The notes: a model not told the origin generated them from the letters alone. Shown: positions 1 to 8,783, counted from the stretch's first letter. The stretch is DNA of 64,000 bases from Paucidesulfovibrio sp036541255 (GCA_036541255.1 JAZHDD010000017.1:22788-86787), one strand, 5' to 3'. Numbers and translations: made by a program.

Positions 1-183
1 CAGGCCGGATTCCGCGAGAAGCTCTGCCTGGGCCGCGCAATTGGGGCGGGCTGTGTTCTGCTCCGTGGAACTGAACATGGACACGGCCGCCGTGGTCAAA
101 CCTGCGAGCAGGATCAAAACGACCACCAAAAAGATCAGAGTGCTTCCGCCCTGGTCGGCGGTGTTGTGCCTGGGTGTGAACAT
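1..183 (-). CDS. Partial PilX-like pilus assembly / minor pseudopilin-associated protein
   Basis: The first 61 codons of a minus-strand gene lie in the window and the rest is beyond the left edge. It starts at ATG 181-183, ten bases after the stop of the upstream pseudopilin gene. The visible N-terminus has a short polar stretch (MFTPRHNTADQGGS), one hydrophobic helix (about residues 15-36), then a polar region. It has no GFTLxE cleavage motif, which fits the PilX / GspK-like proteins that follow minor pseudopilins in such operons. Its position as fourth gene of the set is the main argument; the family assignment is an inference from a fragment. Confidence 0.6.
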   Translation of the reverse strand, partial: MFTPRHNTADQGGSTLIFLVVVLILLAGLTTAAVSMFSSTEQNTARPNCAAQAELLAESGL

Positions 184-193
184 GGGGACTCCG

Positions 194-697
194 TCAGAGG
201 CGGATGAACGTTCTCGGCGTGACGCTCAGGCTGTAGGTGGTTGCTGCGCCGTCAAGCCGGAAGGAGATGTTGATGGAGGAGATTTCCTGGTTGGCGGCAT
301 CGCCGTCCATGTCGTTCTGCTCCACGTTGAGCACGAAGGCATTCACGTTTTCCAGCAGCAGGTAGTTGACGTTGTTGATGCTCAGAAACAGGGAGCCATT
401 GGCCTGCCGGAGGGCTCTCGTGCCCGGCAGGTTGGGGTCCATGGAAGAATAGCTGAAGACGCTGTTGGCCGTCAGGCTGACCTGGCTCGTGCCGGGCAGG
501 CCGCGTGCGCTCTTGAGTTCCAGCGATATGCGGTCCAGGGCATTGTGCGCGGCCTGGGCCGAGCGTGCCGTGTCCGCCGCGACAACGTAGCTTTCCACGC
601 CCATGACCAGAAACAGGGACGTGATCAGGGCCACCACCGAGAGGATCACCACGGTAGCCACGAGTTCTATGAGGGTGAAGCCGGAGTTGCCGCGCAT
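194..697 (-). CDS. Type IV/II minor pseudopilin, PilW/GspJ-like
   Basis: A 167-residue protein with a class III prepilin signal: MRGNSG followed by FTLIEL, so prepilin peptidase would cut after Gly6, leaving an N-terminal Phe with the Glu5 equivalent in LIEL. A hydrophobic helix of about 20 residues follows, then a polar domain. As a minor pseudopilin it should insert in the inner membrane and help prime a pilus or pseudopilus. It begins three bases after the stop of the preceding pseudopilin gene, so the four genes at this end are probably one transcript. Whether it serves a pilus or a type II secretion system cannot be decided from this window. Confidence 0.82.
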   Translation of the reverse strand: MRGNSGFTLIELVATVVILSVVALITSLFLVMGVESYVVAADTARSAQAAHNALDRISLELKSARGLPGTSQVSLTANSVFSYSSMDPNLPGTRALRQANGSLFLSINNVNYLLLENVNAFVLNVEQNDMDGDAANQEISSINISFRLDGAATTYSLSVTPRTFIRL

Positions 698-700
698 GGG

Positions 701-1165
701 CTAGAATTCCACTGCGGGAAAGGAGCCGCCCGTGATGCGGCTCGCGGTGAGCAGGGTAGTGACGCGGTGCAGGCTGTTGCCGTTCTCCACAACAAAGGCC
801 GTGACCTTGAGCGTGTTGGTGGGGGCCAGGGAAGGCTGTTCCGCACCTGCTGCGCTGAAGTTGATATAGGCCACGTCAACGTTGACCCCGTTTTGGTCGT
901 ATTTGCCTGCGGCCTCGTTGGTCACGATGGTGGACAGGGCCGAATCGGGATCGGCGCTATTCACGGCCTGGAGATAGTCGGACTGCACCCGCTCCAGGGC
1001 CTGCTCTGTGAGCGCCTCGTTGCGGGCCCGCAGCAGGGTGCGCGGCGATTCGGTCAGCCGGGGGCCGACAAACCCGATGATCAGGGAGGCCACGATGCCT
1101 ATGAGCACCACGGCCACGATGGTCTCCACCAGAGTGAATCCCGAGAAAGAACGACTGCGGGTCAT
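701..1165 (-). CDS. Type IV/II minor pseudopilin, PilV/GspI-like
   Basis: A 154-residue pseudopilin. I place the start at the ATG at 1163-1165, giving MTRSRSFSG followed by FTLVETIVAVVLIG, a standard class III prepilin leader with the conserved Glu. The ATG overlaps the TGA of the upstream gene (ATGA), so translation is probably coupled. A longer open frame runs upstream, but that part is a shadow of the neighbouring pseudopilin gene. After the N-terminal helix the protein is polar and Ser/Thr/Asn-rich, as expected for the exposed globular domain. Confidence 0.82.
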   Translation of the reverse strand: MTRSRSFSGFTLVETIVAVVLIGIVASLIIGFVGPRLTESPRTLLRARNEALTEQALERVQSDYLQAVNSADPDSALSTIVTNEAAGKYDQNGVNVDVAYINFSAAGAEQPSLAPTNTLKVTAFVVENGNSLHRVTTLLTASRITGGSFPAVEF

Positions 1166-1641
1166 TGCACGTATCCTGTCTGGGGGATCACGGTCAGGGA
1201 CGCGCTGTCCGCGGCGTCTTTGCGGGACTGGACCGTGACGGCGAGGGCTGTTGCCAGCGGGGTGGCCGAAGAGGAATGGGGAACGCCATAGGCGTCGAAA
1301 ATCAGGTTGAAAGCGGTGATGGTGACGCCCTTGTCCACGAGATTGACGAGCAGGCCGTCTTCGCCGGGCAGGGGGCGTCGGTCTGCTGTTGAGCCGGGAT
1401 TGTTGCCGGAAAACAGCCAGCATTGATCGCCCTGGCAAGACAGGCCCCACGGCTGGCCGGATTTGAGTGCACGGGACTGGGTGTAGCGAAGGTGGGCGCG
1501 CAGGGCCTCGGCCTGGGGGCGGGCCGAAGCGCCGAGTATGTCGGTGTTCATTGCGACCACTACGGAGAGCAGGCCGATGACGACGATGACAGTCACGAAT
1601 TCGAGCAGGGTAAAACCGTATTGCGGGGAAGCGGGGCGCAC
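1162..1641 (-). CDS. Type IV/II minor pseudopilin, FimT/GspH-like
   Basis: A 159-residue pseudopilin, first gene of the visible pilin operon. The best start is the GTG at 1639-1641, preceded by CAGGAG; it yields MRPASPQYG followed by FTLLEFVTVIVVIGLL. The class III leader and hydrophobic helix are clear. The C-terminal domain contains a CxxxxC pair (SCQGDQCW), a possible disulfide in the exported domain. The length and the end with a short beta-rich segment fit GspH/FimT. The region 1642-1846 separates it from the divergent alkaline phosphatase gene and should hold promoters for both. Confidence 0.8.
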   Translation of the reverse strand: MRPASPQYGFTLLEFVTVIVVIGLLSVVVAMNTDILGASARPQAEALRAHLRYTQSRALKSGQPWGLSCQGDQCWLFSGNNPGSTADRRPLPGEDGLLVNLVDKGVTITAFNLIFDAYGVPHSSSATPLATALAVTVQSRKDAADSASLTVIPQTGYVQ

Positions 1642-1846
1642 TCGAATCTGCTCCTGGGATTGGGATGGACGGTCCCTGCAAGGTAGCAGAGTGGACCACG
1701 CCAGTAAAGGGACTGGTGTGGAAACGTAACAGTGATGGCACGCAAACTCCATCGCTGCGCAACGTCCCGTCGCATGTCCGTAACTGATTTCGGATAAAAC
1801 CGTCCTCAATTCAACCGCATCATTCAGCCCAAGGAGGGTTTTCCAG

Positions 1847-3400
1847 ATGACTGTACGTTCCCGCGGCATTGCGTTCGTGTTGACTCTTGTACTTGCGGCG
1901 GTGCTGGCCCTTGCCGGTTGCAAGCAAGAGGAGAAAAAAGCTGAGACATCGGCTCCGCAAATAAAAGTTGCAGAGGCCGCCACAGCTCCCCAGGCAAAAT
2001 ACGTTTTTTTCTTCATAGGTGACGGCATGGGCCTGCCCCAGCGCGCCGCCACCAATGAATACCTTGGTCGCAAGCTGGTCATGGACGAGTTCCCTGCCCA
2101 GGGCATCACCACCACCCATGCCGCGGACCGGTTCATCACCGGTTCGGCCGCCTCGGCCACGGCCCTGTGTACCGGATCCAAGACCAACATCAACTACATT
2201 GGCGTGGACAAGGATCTCAAGCCCCTCAAGACCATCGCCGAGATGGCCCGCGACAAGGGCATGAAGGTCGGCATCGTCTCCAGCGTGTCCATTGACCACG
2301 CCACTCCGGCCGCCTTTTACGCGCACGTCAAGACGCGCAAGATGTACCACGAAATCGACCACGCCCTGGCCGAATCCGGTTTCGACTTTTTTGGCGGCGG
2401 CGGGTTCAAGGACCCCCAGGGCAAGAGCAAGCTCAAGAAGGACCCCGAGGCCAAGGTGCTGGGCGACGCCCTGGAAAAGGCCCGGGCCAACGGCTACAGG
2501 TACGTGAACAACAAAAACGATTTCCTGGCCCTGAAGTCGGGCGACGGCAAGGTCATCGCCGTGAACGAGTGGCTTCAGGACGACGAGGCCATGCCCTATG
2601 TCCTGGACATGACCGCAAAGGACATCACCCTGCCTGAATTCACGGGCAAGGCCATTGAGATGCTGGATGGCGACAAGGGCTTCTTCCTCATGGTCGAGGG
2701 CGGCAAGATCGACTGGGCCTGTCATGCCAACGATGCCGCCGCTGCCGTGACCAACAACGTCTCCTTTGACGATGCGGTCAAGGTCGCCATGCGGTTCGCG
2801 GCCAAGCATCCGGACGAGACCCTGATCGTGGTCACGGGCGACCATGAGTGCGGCGGCTTGACCCTGGGCTTTGCCGGGACCAAGTACGAGAGCTATTATG
2901 ACGTGCTCAGCGGCCAGAAGGTTTCCTTTCAGAAGTTCACGGACGAAATTATGAAGGATTTCCGCACCCAGGGTGGCGACTTCGAAGCCATGAAGCCCCT
3001 GATCACGCGGTATTTTGGCCTGAAATTCGAAGGCGACGCCTCGTCCGACCGCATGGTTTTGCAGGCGCATGAAATCGCCCAGATCCAGAGCGCTTTCAAC
3101 CGCTCCATGTCCGGCGAGGACAAGGCCGGCGGCGGGGAGTACGTGCTCTACGGCGATTACGATCCGCTCTCCGTGACCCTGACCCATGTGCTGAACGGCA
3201 AGGCCGGTCTGGGCTGGACTTCCTACCAGCATACCGGCGTGCCCGTGAGTACCTCGGCCATGGGCGTGGGCGCCGAATTGTTCAACGGTTCCTACGACAA
3301 CACCGACGTGGCCAAGCGCATCATGAAGAGCATGGGCCTGCCCGCCGAAGTGCAGTATCTCGGCCAGGCCGCTGCCCCGGCCATGACCGCCGCAAATTAG
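1847..3400 (+). CDS. phoA: Alkaline phosphatase (PhoA family) lipoprotein
   Basis: A 517-residue secreted phosphomonoesterase. A lipoprotein signal ends in LALAGC with the lipidated Cys at position 25. The mature protein has the alkaline phosphatase metal motif DGMG (59-62), the nucleophile region TGSAASATA with Ser100 aligning to E. coli PhoA Ser102, and a TGDHECGG motif matching the family DHETGG metal ligands. The residue before the nucleophile is Gly rather than Asp. The start is supported by AAGGAGG upstream of the ATG. It should release phosphate from organic esters in the periplasm. No Pho box was identified with confidence. The following YibE/F gene begins 63 bases later on the same strand. 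Confidence 0.9.
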   Translation: MTVRSRGIAFVLTLVLAAVLALAGCKQEEKKAETSAPQIKVAEAATAPQAKYVFFFIGDGMGLPQRAATNEYLGRKLVMDEFPAQGITTTHAADRFITGSAASATALCTGSKTNINYIGVDKDLKPLKTIAEMARDKGMKVGIVSSVSIDHATPAAFYAHVKTRKMYHEIDHALAESGFDFFGGGGFKDPQGKSKLKKDPEAKVLGDALEKARANGYRYVNNKNDFLALKSGDGKVIAVNEWLQDDEAMPYVLDMTAKDITLPEFTGKAIEMLDGDKGFFLMVEGGKIDWACHANDAAAAVTNNVSFDDAVKVAMRFAAKHPDETLIVVTGDHECGGLTLGFAGTKYESYYDVLSGQKVSFQKFTDEIMKDFRTQGGDFEAMKPLITRYFGLKFEGDASSDRMVLQAHEIAQIQSAFNRSMSGEDKAGGGEYVLYGDYDPLSVTLTHVLNGKAGLGWTSYQHTGVPVSTSAMGVGAELFNGSYDNTDVAKRIMKSMGLPAEVQYLGQAAAPAMTAAN

Positions 3401-3463
3401 ATCCACCTCCTCCAACCCTCCGGCGGGGCGGCTTCGGCCGCCCCTGACCGGTGGAACCACAAC

Positions 3464-4612
3464 ATGACACATCCCCTGTTCCGCAATGCCGACGTGTTGC
3501 TTTCCCTGACGTTTCTGCTGCTCTGCTCCGTGCTCTGGTTCGTGCCTACCGGGTTCGAATCGCGCGTGGACAGCCGCGCCGTACAATGCAAGGCCGAAAT
3601 ATTGGACACGGACGACGTGGACATCCAGCGCCTGGGGCTCGTGCTCGCCGGGGAGCAGAGCGTGCGTTTGCGTGTGCTGGACGGCCCCTTTGCCGGGCGC
3701 GAATTCCAGGGAGTGAACCCCCTGCTCGGACAGATGGACCGCGACAAGATATTTCAGCCCGGCGATACGGCCCTGGTGGTGTTGACTTTGGAAGAGAATG
3801 GCGAGGTGCTCTACGTCAATCCGCAGGAGCATTACCGCATTGGGCTGGAATTGCTTCTGCTGGGCATGTTCGCGGGCCTGCTGTTGCTCTTCGGGGGCTG
3901 GACCGGAGCCAAAGCCTTGTTGTCCTTCGTTTTTGCAGGACTGATGATCTGGAAGGTGCTGGTGCCCCTGCTGCTGCTCGGAGCCGATCCCATCCGGCTG
4001 TCCCTGGGCGTGGTGGCCCTGCTTTGCGGAGCGATCATCTTCCTTGTTGCCGGGCTGACGCGCAAGGGGCTGGCCGCGTTCCTGGGCGCGTTTCTCGGTG
4101 TGCTCACCAGTTGCTTCCTGGCCGTGCTTTTCACCGACGCCTTCCACGTGCACGGCGCGCTGTTGCCGTTTGCCTCGACTCTGCTCTATTCGGGCTATGC
4201 CCATCTGGATCTGACCGGAATCTTCGTGGCCGCAGTGTTCCTGGCCTCCAGCGGCGCGGTCATGGATCTGGCCATGGACGTGGCCGCGAGCATGGACGAG
4301 GTGGTTTCCAAGAAACCGGACATCAGCCGTTTTGAAGCCTTTGTCTCGGGGGTGCGCGTGGGGCGCGCCGTGGTCGGCACCATGACCACCACGCTGCTCC
4401 TGGCCTATTCCGGAGGGTACGTCACGCTGCTCATGGCCTTCATGGCCCAGGGCGTGCCCCTGACCAATACGTTCAACCTGGTCTACGTGGCCGCGGAAAT
4501 ACTCAAGACATTGGTGGGCAGTTTCGGGCTGGTGCTGGTGGCGCCGTTCACGGCCCTGGCCGGAGCCCTGCTCCTGACCCGGGGAAAAAACACAAACCGC
4601 CCCAGGCCATAG
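3464..4612 (+). CDS. YibE/F family integral membrane protein
   Basis: A 382-residue protein with one N-terminal transmembrane segment (about 10-28), an extracytoplasmic domain to about residue 125, then seven or so hydrophobic helices in the C-terminal two thirds. The pattern, including the LLLLFGGWTGAKALLSFVF block and the TMTTTLLLAYSGG block near residue 310, is that of the YibE/F family of bacterial multipass proteins, whose function is not established. It follows the alkaline phosphatase gene on the same strand and may be cotranscribed with it. No catalytic residues can be named. Confidence 0.75.
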   Translation: MTHPLFRNADVLLSLTFLLLCSVLWFVPTGFESRVDSRAVQCKAEILDTDDVDIQRLGLVLAGEQSVRLRVLDGPFAGREFQGVNPLLGQMDRDKIFQPGDTALVVLTLEENGEVLYVNPQEHYRIGLELLLLGMFAGLLLLFGGWTGAKALLSFVFAGLMIWKVLVPLLLLGADPIRLSLGVVALLCGAIIFLVAGLTRKGLAAFLGAFLGVLTSCFLAVLFTDAFHVHGALLPFASTLLYSGYAHLDLTGIFVAAVFLASSGAVMDLAMDVAASMDEVVSKKPDISRFEAFVSGVRVGRAVVGTMTTTLLLAYSGGYVTLLMAFMAQGVPLTNTFNLVYVAAEILKTLVGSFGLVLVAPFTALAGALLLTRGKNTNRPRP

Positions 4613-4623
4613 CCCGAGGCGGT
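4596..4623 (-). terminator. Hairpin at the end of converging genes
   Basis: An ACCGCC...GGCGGT hairpin with imperfect inner pairing overlaps the YibE/F stop codon. Read on the minus strand it is followed by TTTGTGTTTTTT, so it probably terminates the small minus-strand gene ending at 4649. Confidence 0.5.
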
Positions 4624-4648
4624 CTGTATTCCGGTGAACCGTCCGGAT

Positions 4649-5011
4649 TTATTCGTCTTCATCCTCGTCCGCATCTTCGTCTTCCAGGCCGACCTTGTCG
4701 TCCTCCAGCCGGGACCAGGACAGGGACATCTTGATCTTGCTCGTCCCATGGGTGCGTTTGCCCTTGATGGAAAGCTTGATGAGGCTGCCCGGGTAAAAAA
4801 CCAGTTCTTCTTCGTCGCTGGCCAGAATGATTCGCCCCCGATCTATGCCGTCCACCACGTGCAGCAGCATGGCCTTAACGGTGCCGGGATCGTCCAGGGT
4901 CTCGAACTGGATTTTTTCCTCGTGCAGCATGGTGCCGCCCTTGTTCTTGAACAAGGCCACGAAATCCGCTGATTTTTCCTTGGCCGCCTTGGCCGCGTCC
5001 TTCATCTTCAT
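4649..5011 (-). CDS. Hypothetical protein with acidic C-terminal tail
   Basis: A 120-residue protein I do not recognise. I chose the ATG at 5009-5011 because AAAGGAG sits just upstream; the open frame extends further without a better site. The N-terminus is Lys/Ala-rich and likely helical (MKMKDAAKAAKEKSADF), the middle looks like a small beta-sheet domain, and the last 18 residues are almost all Asp and Glu. No signal peptide or membrane segment is visible, so it is probably cytoplasmic. The acidic tail suggests a binding partner that is basic, but this is speculation. Confidence 0.6.
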   Translation of the reverse strand: MKMKDAAKAAKEKSADFVALFKNKGGTMLHEEKIQFETLDDPGTVKAMLLHVVDGIDRGRIILASDEEELVFYPGSLIKLSIKGKRTHGTSKIKMSLSWSRLEDDKVGLEDEDADEDEDE

Positions 5012-5089
5012 GCTCTGCTCCTTTGCGTCGGGCCGTGACGCCCCATGGCTCATGCGGAACACATTTTCGTCATCGGGTCAATACACGAA

Positions 5090-5126
5090 AAAAAACGACC
5101 CGGGGTCTATGCCGGGCCGTTTTTAG
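5090..5126 (-). terminator. Rho-independent terminator of the amino-acid ABC operon
   Basis: On the minus strand an ACGGCCCGG / CCGGGTCGT stem is followed by eight Ts. It lies 19 bases past the stop of the ABC ATPase gene. Confidence 0.85.
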
Positions 5127-5144
5127 CAATATATTTGCGTTGCG

Positions 5145-5885
5145 CTACAGTATTTGTTGCAGGAACTGTTTGAGCCTCGGGTGTTCGGGGCGCTCGAAGA
5201 AGTGGCTCGGCGTGCCCTGTTCCAGGATTTCGCCTTGGTCCATGAACACGATTTTGTCCGCCACTTCGCGGGCAAAGCCCATTTCGTGCGTGACCACGAC
5301 CATGGTCATGCCCTCGCGCGCCAAGTTGGCCATGACGTCGAGCACCTCGCCGATCATCTCCGGGTCCAGGGCGCTGGTGGGCTCGTCAAAGAGCATGATC
5401 TTGGGGTTCATGGCCAGAGCACGGGCAATGGCCACGCGCTGTTGCTGACCGCCCGAGAGCATGGTCGGGAACACATCGGCCTTGTCCTGGATGCCCACCT
5501 TGCGCAAAAGGCGCATGGCAGTTTCCTCGGCTTCGGCCTTGGGCGTGTTTTTGAGCTTCATGGGGGCCATGGTCAGGTTCTGGAGCACGGTCTTGTGCGG
5601 AAAAAGGTTGAAGCTCTGGAAAACCATGCCCAGTTCCATGCGAATCTTGTTGATGTCGTTCTTGGGGTCCATGACCTCCAGGCCATCCACCACGATGGAG
5701 CCCTGGTCGATGTCTTCCAGGCGGTTGATGGAACGCAGGAGGGTGCTTTTGCCGGACCCGGACGGGCCGATGATCACGCACTTCTCGCCCCGGTCGATGT
5801 CCAGGGAGACGTTGTTGAGCGCCTTGAGTTCGCCGAAGAACTTGTAGACGTTGCTGATTCGGATGATGGGCTTAGTCTCGGACAT
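5145..5885 (-). CDS. Polar amino-acid ABC transporter ATP-binding protein (GlnQ-like)
   Basis: A 246-residue ABC ATPase with all motifs: Walker A GPSGSGKST near residue 41, Q-loop in VFQSFNLFPH, signature LSGGQQQR, Walker B IMLFDEPTSALDPE, and the switch His in VVVTHEMGFA. The sequence is typical of GlnQ/HisP/ArtP ATPases of the polar amino-acid uptake family. Its start overlaps the end of the permease gene by 14 bases. Together with the permease and the lipoprotein binding protein it forms a three-gene importer operon. The exact substrate cannot be read from the ATPase. Confidence 0.93.
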   Translation of the reverse strand: MSETKPIIRISNVYKFFGELKALNNVSLDIDRGEKCVIIGPSGSGKSTLLRSINRLEDIDQGSIVVDGLEVMDPKNDINKIRMELGMVFQSFNLFPHKTVLQNLTMAPMKLKNTPKAEAEETAMRLLRKVGIQDKADVFPTMLSGGQQQRVAIARALAMNPKIMLFDEPTSALDPEMIGEVLDVMANLAREGMTMVVVTHEMGFAREVADKIVFMDQGEILEQGTPSHFFERPEHPRLKQFLQQIL

Positions 5886-6702
5886 AATAATTCAACCTTG
5901 ATTCCATGATGCTCACGCCCTTGGAGAGCAGCAGAGTGATGAGCAGGTACACCAGGGCGACCATGGTGTAGGCCTCGAAGTAGCTGAAGGAGACGCTCGC
6001 AAATTCCCGGCCGCGACGCAAAATGTCCGCGACGGCCAGGATGGAAACCAGGGAGCTGTCCTTGAGCAGAGCGATGAATTCGTTGCCCACGGGGGGCAGG
6101 ATCGTGCGCCAGGCCTGGGGCAGGATCACATAGCGCATGGTCTGGGCGCGGTTGAAGCCGAGCGAGCGTGCAGCCTCGTCCTGGCCCCGGTCGATGGACT
6201 CGATGCCGGCCCGGAATACCTCGCCCATGTAAGCGCCGTAGCAGACGCTCATGGCTGTGACAGCGGCCACCAGGGGCGGCATGTTCTTGAGGAAGATGAA
6301 CACGAAGTTGGTTTCCGGCAATTCGCGGAAGAGCTGCCCCAATGCGAAATAGATGTAGAAGAGCTGCACGAGCAAGGGAATGCCGCGAACCACTTCCACG
6401 TAGGTGGAGGCCGCCAGGTTGATGGGCCGGACGCGGGAAATGCGCCCCAGGCCGGTGAAAAGTCCCAGGATCAATGCGCCGATAATGGACAGGATGGTGA
6501 CCTGGAAGGTCACGAGCACGCCGTCGGGCAGGAACTTGAGGATTTTCCAGTAAGGGTCGGGCCTGGTCAGCACAAGGAAGGCGATGATGGCCAGCGCGCC
6601 GAGCAAGGATATCCACCAGGCGTCGAACAGGCCCCGGTCCTTCTTGTGCGGGATGGCTGCGCCGTCGCCCACGTGGATATTGGTAATCTTCGGATCTTTC
6701 AT
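5872..6702 (-). CDS. Polar amino-acid ABC transporter permease (HisM/GlnP-like)
   Basis: A 276-residue inner-membrane permease. I use the ATG at 6700-6702 (MKDPKITN); a longer frame exists but lacks a better ribosome site. A polar N-terminal segment of about 30 residues precedes the first helix (SLLGALAIIAFLVL). The permease fold has five to six helices, with the EAA-like loop GQDEAARSLGFNRAQTM and the downstream VILPQAWRTILPP stretch characteristic of the HisMQ family. Only one permease gene is present, so it probably works as a homodimer with the ATPase at 5145-5885. Confidence 0.9.
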   Translation of the reverse strand: MKDPKITNIHVGDGAAIPHKKDRGLFDAWWISLLGALAIIAFLVLTRPDPYWKILKFLPDGVLVTFQVTILSIIGALILGLFTGLGRISRVRPINLAASTYVEVVRGIPLLVQLFYIYFALGQLFRELPETNFVFIFLKNMPPLVAAVTAMSVCYGAYMGEVFRAGIESIDRGQDEAARSLGFNRAQTMRYVILPQAWRTILPPVGNEFIALLKDSSLVSILAVADILRRGREFASVSFSYFEAYTMVALVYLLITLLLSKGVSIMESRLNYYVRD

Positions 6703-6735
6703 GTCACTTGTCCCGTGCGGATGGACTGCAACGCA

Positions 6736-6761
6736 CCGGGGCCGCATAAGCGCGGCCCCGG
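6736..6761 (-). promoter_or_regulatory. Intercistronic hairpin between binding protein and permease genes
   Basis: A perfect 10-bp stem (CCGGGGCCGC / GCGGCCCCGG) with a six-base loop and no T tract. Such hairpins after binding-protein genes often stabilise the upstream message, so that the binding protein is made in excess over the permease and ATPase. That role is inferred. Confidence 0.6.
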
Positions 6762-6788
6762 GGATGTTCAGTTATTTCAGAGTGATTT

Positions 6789-7613
6789 TTACTTGAACCA
6801 CTTGGCGTAGATTTTGTCGTACTCGCCAGAGGCCTTGACCTTGGCCAGGGCGTCGTTGAGGATCTGCGCGGTTTCGGTGTCGCCCTTCTGCAGCGCAAAG
6901 CCGAGGAATTCCTTCTGGTCTGTCTCGATGACAAAGGCCAGGCTCAGCTTTTCCTTGTACTTCTCGTTCTGCAGCGCATAGTCGTAGGCCACTGCGTCGT
7001 CGCAGATGGCGGCGTCGATGCGGCCGTTGTACAGGTCTTCCACGGCCAGACCGACTTCGTCGTAGCTCTTGGCTTCGGCGCCTTCGACCTTGCCTGCGGC
7101 AAAGTAGCCGGTGGTGCCGATCTGCGCGCCGATGGCCTTGCCGTTCAGGTCGGCGAGGCTGGTGATGCCGGAATCTTTCTGGACCAGCACGCCCTGTTTG
7201 ACCTCAAAATAAGGATCGGAAAAGTCCATGGTGCCCTTGCGCTCTTCCGTGATGGACACGGAGGAGGCGATGACGTTGTACTTTCCGGCGCTCAGGCCAG
7301 CAAAAATGCCGTCCCAGGCGGTGTTCTGGATCACAGGCTTGAAGCCGCCCGCTTCGCCCATGGCCATGACCAGCTCGGGGCAGAAACCGATGATGTTCTT
7401 GTCCGCGTCCAGGAATTCCATGGGCGGCCAAGTGCAGTCGGAAGCGAAAACGATTTCTTTCATTTCAGGAGCGGGGGCAGGAGCGGCAGCCTCCTCAACC
7501 TTGGCTTCTTCCTTGGGGGCCTCGGCCTTTTTCTCTTCAGCCTGACCGCAGCCGAGCACGAACAGCAGGCTCAGCGTCGCCATGACAGCAAACATTTTCA
7601 GCAAATTTTTCAT
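6789..7613 (-). CDS. Amino-acid ABC transporter substrate-binding lipoprotein
   Basis: A 274-residue family 3 periplasmic binding protein. The signal peptide ends in FVLGC with the lipidated Cys at position 22. A low-complexity Glu/Ala/Pro/Lys linker (about 24-50) tethers the binding domain, which begins at EIVFASDCTWPPMEF and includes the conserved ITEERKGTMDFSDPYF block. This is the first gene of the importer operon. It should capture a polar amino acid at the outer face of the inner membrane. The specificity is not evident from the sequence. Confidence 0.92.
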   Translation of the reverse strand: MKNLLKMFAVMATLSLLFVLGCGQAEEKKAEAPKEEAKVEEAAAPAPAPEMKEIVFASDCTWPPMEFLDADKNIIGFCPELVMAMGEAGGFKPVIQNTAWDGIFAGLSAGKYNVIASSVSITEERKGTMDFSDPYFEVKQGVLVQKDSGITSLADLNGKAIGAQIGTTGYFAAGKVEGAEAKSYDEVGLAVEDLYNGRIDAAICDDAVAYDYALQNEKYKEKLSLAFVIETDQKEFLGFALQKGDTETAQILNDALAKVKASGEYDKIYAKWFK

Positions 7614-7677
7614 TGTATCCCTCCATGTTGTATCCGATCATGCGGACAATGCCGGTCCGCTACGTACCGTACTGGGG

Positions 7678-7698
7678 TGTCCCCACGGCATGGGGACA
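7678..7698. promoter_or_regulatory. Inverted repeat upstream of the amino-acid importer operon
   Basis: TGTCCCC-N7-GGGGACA is a perfect 7-bp dyad, 65 bases upstream of the binding-protein start. It may be an operator. The wider region 7614-7902 has no gene; a second weaker dyad TTCTCCC...GGGAGAA lies near 7756-7785. Confidence 0.4.
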
Positions 7699-7902
7699 TC
7701 ACTGGGGGTTATGGTACATATGGACGCAAGATGTCAAATTCTTTCATCGATTTCTCCCGGACAACACAAGTTCTTGGGAGAATAGCTGAACGAGGTAAAG
7801 CCAAATCGACGAGACGGTCGATCAGGAACGGAAAAGGTAAAGAATGCCCCGCTCAGAAGCAGGGTATTGATGCGGGAGGTGAAGCTGCTCCAGTTTGGGG
7901 AG

Positions 7903-8781
7903 TCAGGGGCGCAGCTGGGAAAGAAGCATGCCTGCCAGCATCAGACCGCAGCCTGCCATTTCGCGCATGCCGAGCAGCTCGCTCAGCACGATCCAGCCCG
8001 CGACCGCGGCAAAGACCGCTTCCAGGCTGAGGATGATGGAGGCGTGCGCCGGGTCCGCCTCCTGCTGAGCCACGACCTGGAGCGTGTAGGCCACGCCTGT
8101 GGACATCAGGCCGCAATAGAGGATGGCGTCGCCTGCGCCGAGCACCGCGTGCCAGGTGATGGTTTCGGTACACAGGGCCACGGACAGGCTCAACAGACCG
8201 CAGACCATGAATTGGGCCTGGGCCAGGGCCAGGGGATTCATGCGCGGGGCCAGCCAGCCGATGAGGATCATGTGCGCGGACCAGAAAAAAGCGCCTACCA
8301 GAACATAAAGGTCGCCCTGAGAGATGGACATGTCCTGCTGGATGGAGAGCAAGTAGAGGCCGACGACCGCCAAGGATGCGCCGAGCCAGGTGCCCCAGCC
8401 CGGCCGCTGCCGGAAAAGCAGTCCCATGATCGGGGTGATGACCACGTACAAGCCGGTGATGAATCCGGCATTGCCCGCGGTCGTGGTCATGATGCCGATC
8501 TGCTGCAGGGCCGCGCCCCCAAAGAGCACACAGCCAGCCAGGGCTCCGCCCCAGAAGTAGATGCCGGAGCCGCGTTGCTGCTGGTAGGCTGCCGGGGCGG
8601 TGCGTTTCAGCGAAAAAATCACCAAAGGGGTCAGGGCCACGGAGCCGAGCACAAAGCGGATGCCGTTGAAGGAAAACGGTCCGAGATAGTCCATGCCCGT
8701 CTTTTGAAAGACAAAGGCCGTGCCCCAGATCAGGGCGGTGATCAAGAGCAGAAAGTCGGATTTGAGGGCGGACGTGTTCAT
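7903..8781 (-). CDS. EamA/DMT superfamily transporter
   Basis: A 292-residue membrane protein with about ten hydrophobic helices in two related halves, the EamA arrangement (for example ALIWGTAFVFQKTGM near the N-terminus and the repeat around GLMSTGVAYTLQVVAQQ). The start at ATG 8779-8781 is set by AAGGAG two bases upstream of a CC spacer; the longer frame would encode the leader hairpin. DMT proteins export or import metabolites such as amino acids or nucleotides. The substrate is unknown. The ribosome binding site is inside a perfect hairpin, annotated separately. Confidence 0.85.
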   Translation of the reverse strand: MNTSALKSDFLLLITALIWGTAFVFQKTGMDYLGPFSFNGIRFVLGSVALTPLVIFSLKRTAPAAYQQQRGSGIYFWGGALAGCVLFGGAALQQIGIMTTTAGNAGFITGLYVVITPIMGLLFRQRPGWGTWLGASLAVVGLYLLSIQQDMSISQGDLYVLVGAFFWSAHMILIGWLAPRMNPLALAQAQFMVCGLLSLSVALCTETITWHAVLGAGDAILYCGLMSTGVAYTLQVVAQQEADPAHASIILSLEAVFAAVAGWIVLSELLGMREMAGCGLMLAGMLLSQLRP

Positions 8782-8783
8782 GG

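Noticed and set aside
1735..1765. TGGCACG before phoA as a sigma-54 promoter
   Set aside because: No TTGC follows at the required spacing (the bases there are CTCC).
1820..4204. 794-residue minus-strand open frame opposite phoA and the YibE/F gene
   Set aside because: It is full of His, Gly, Gln and Ala with no domain, and mirrors the third-position GC bias of two clear plus-strand genes.
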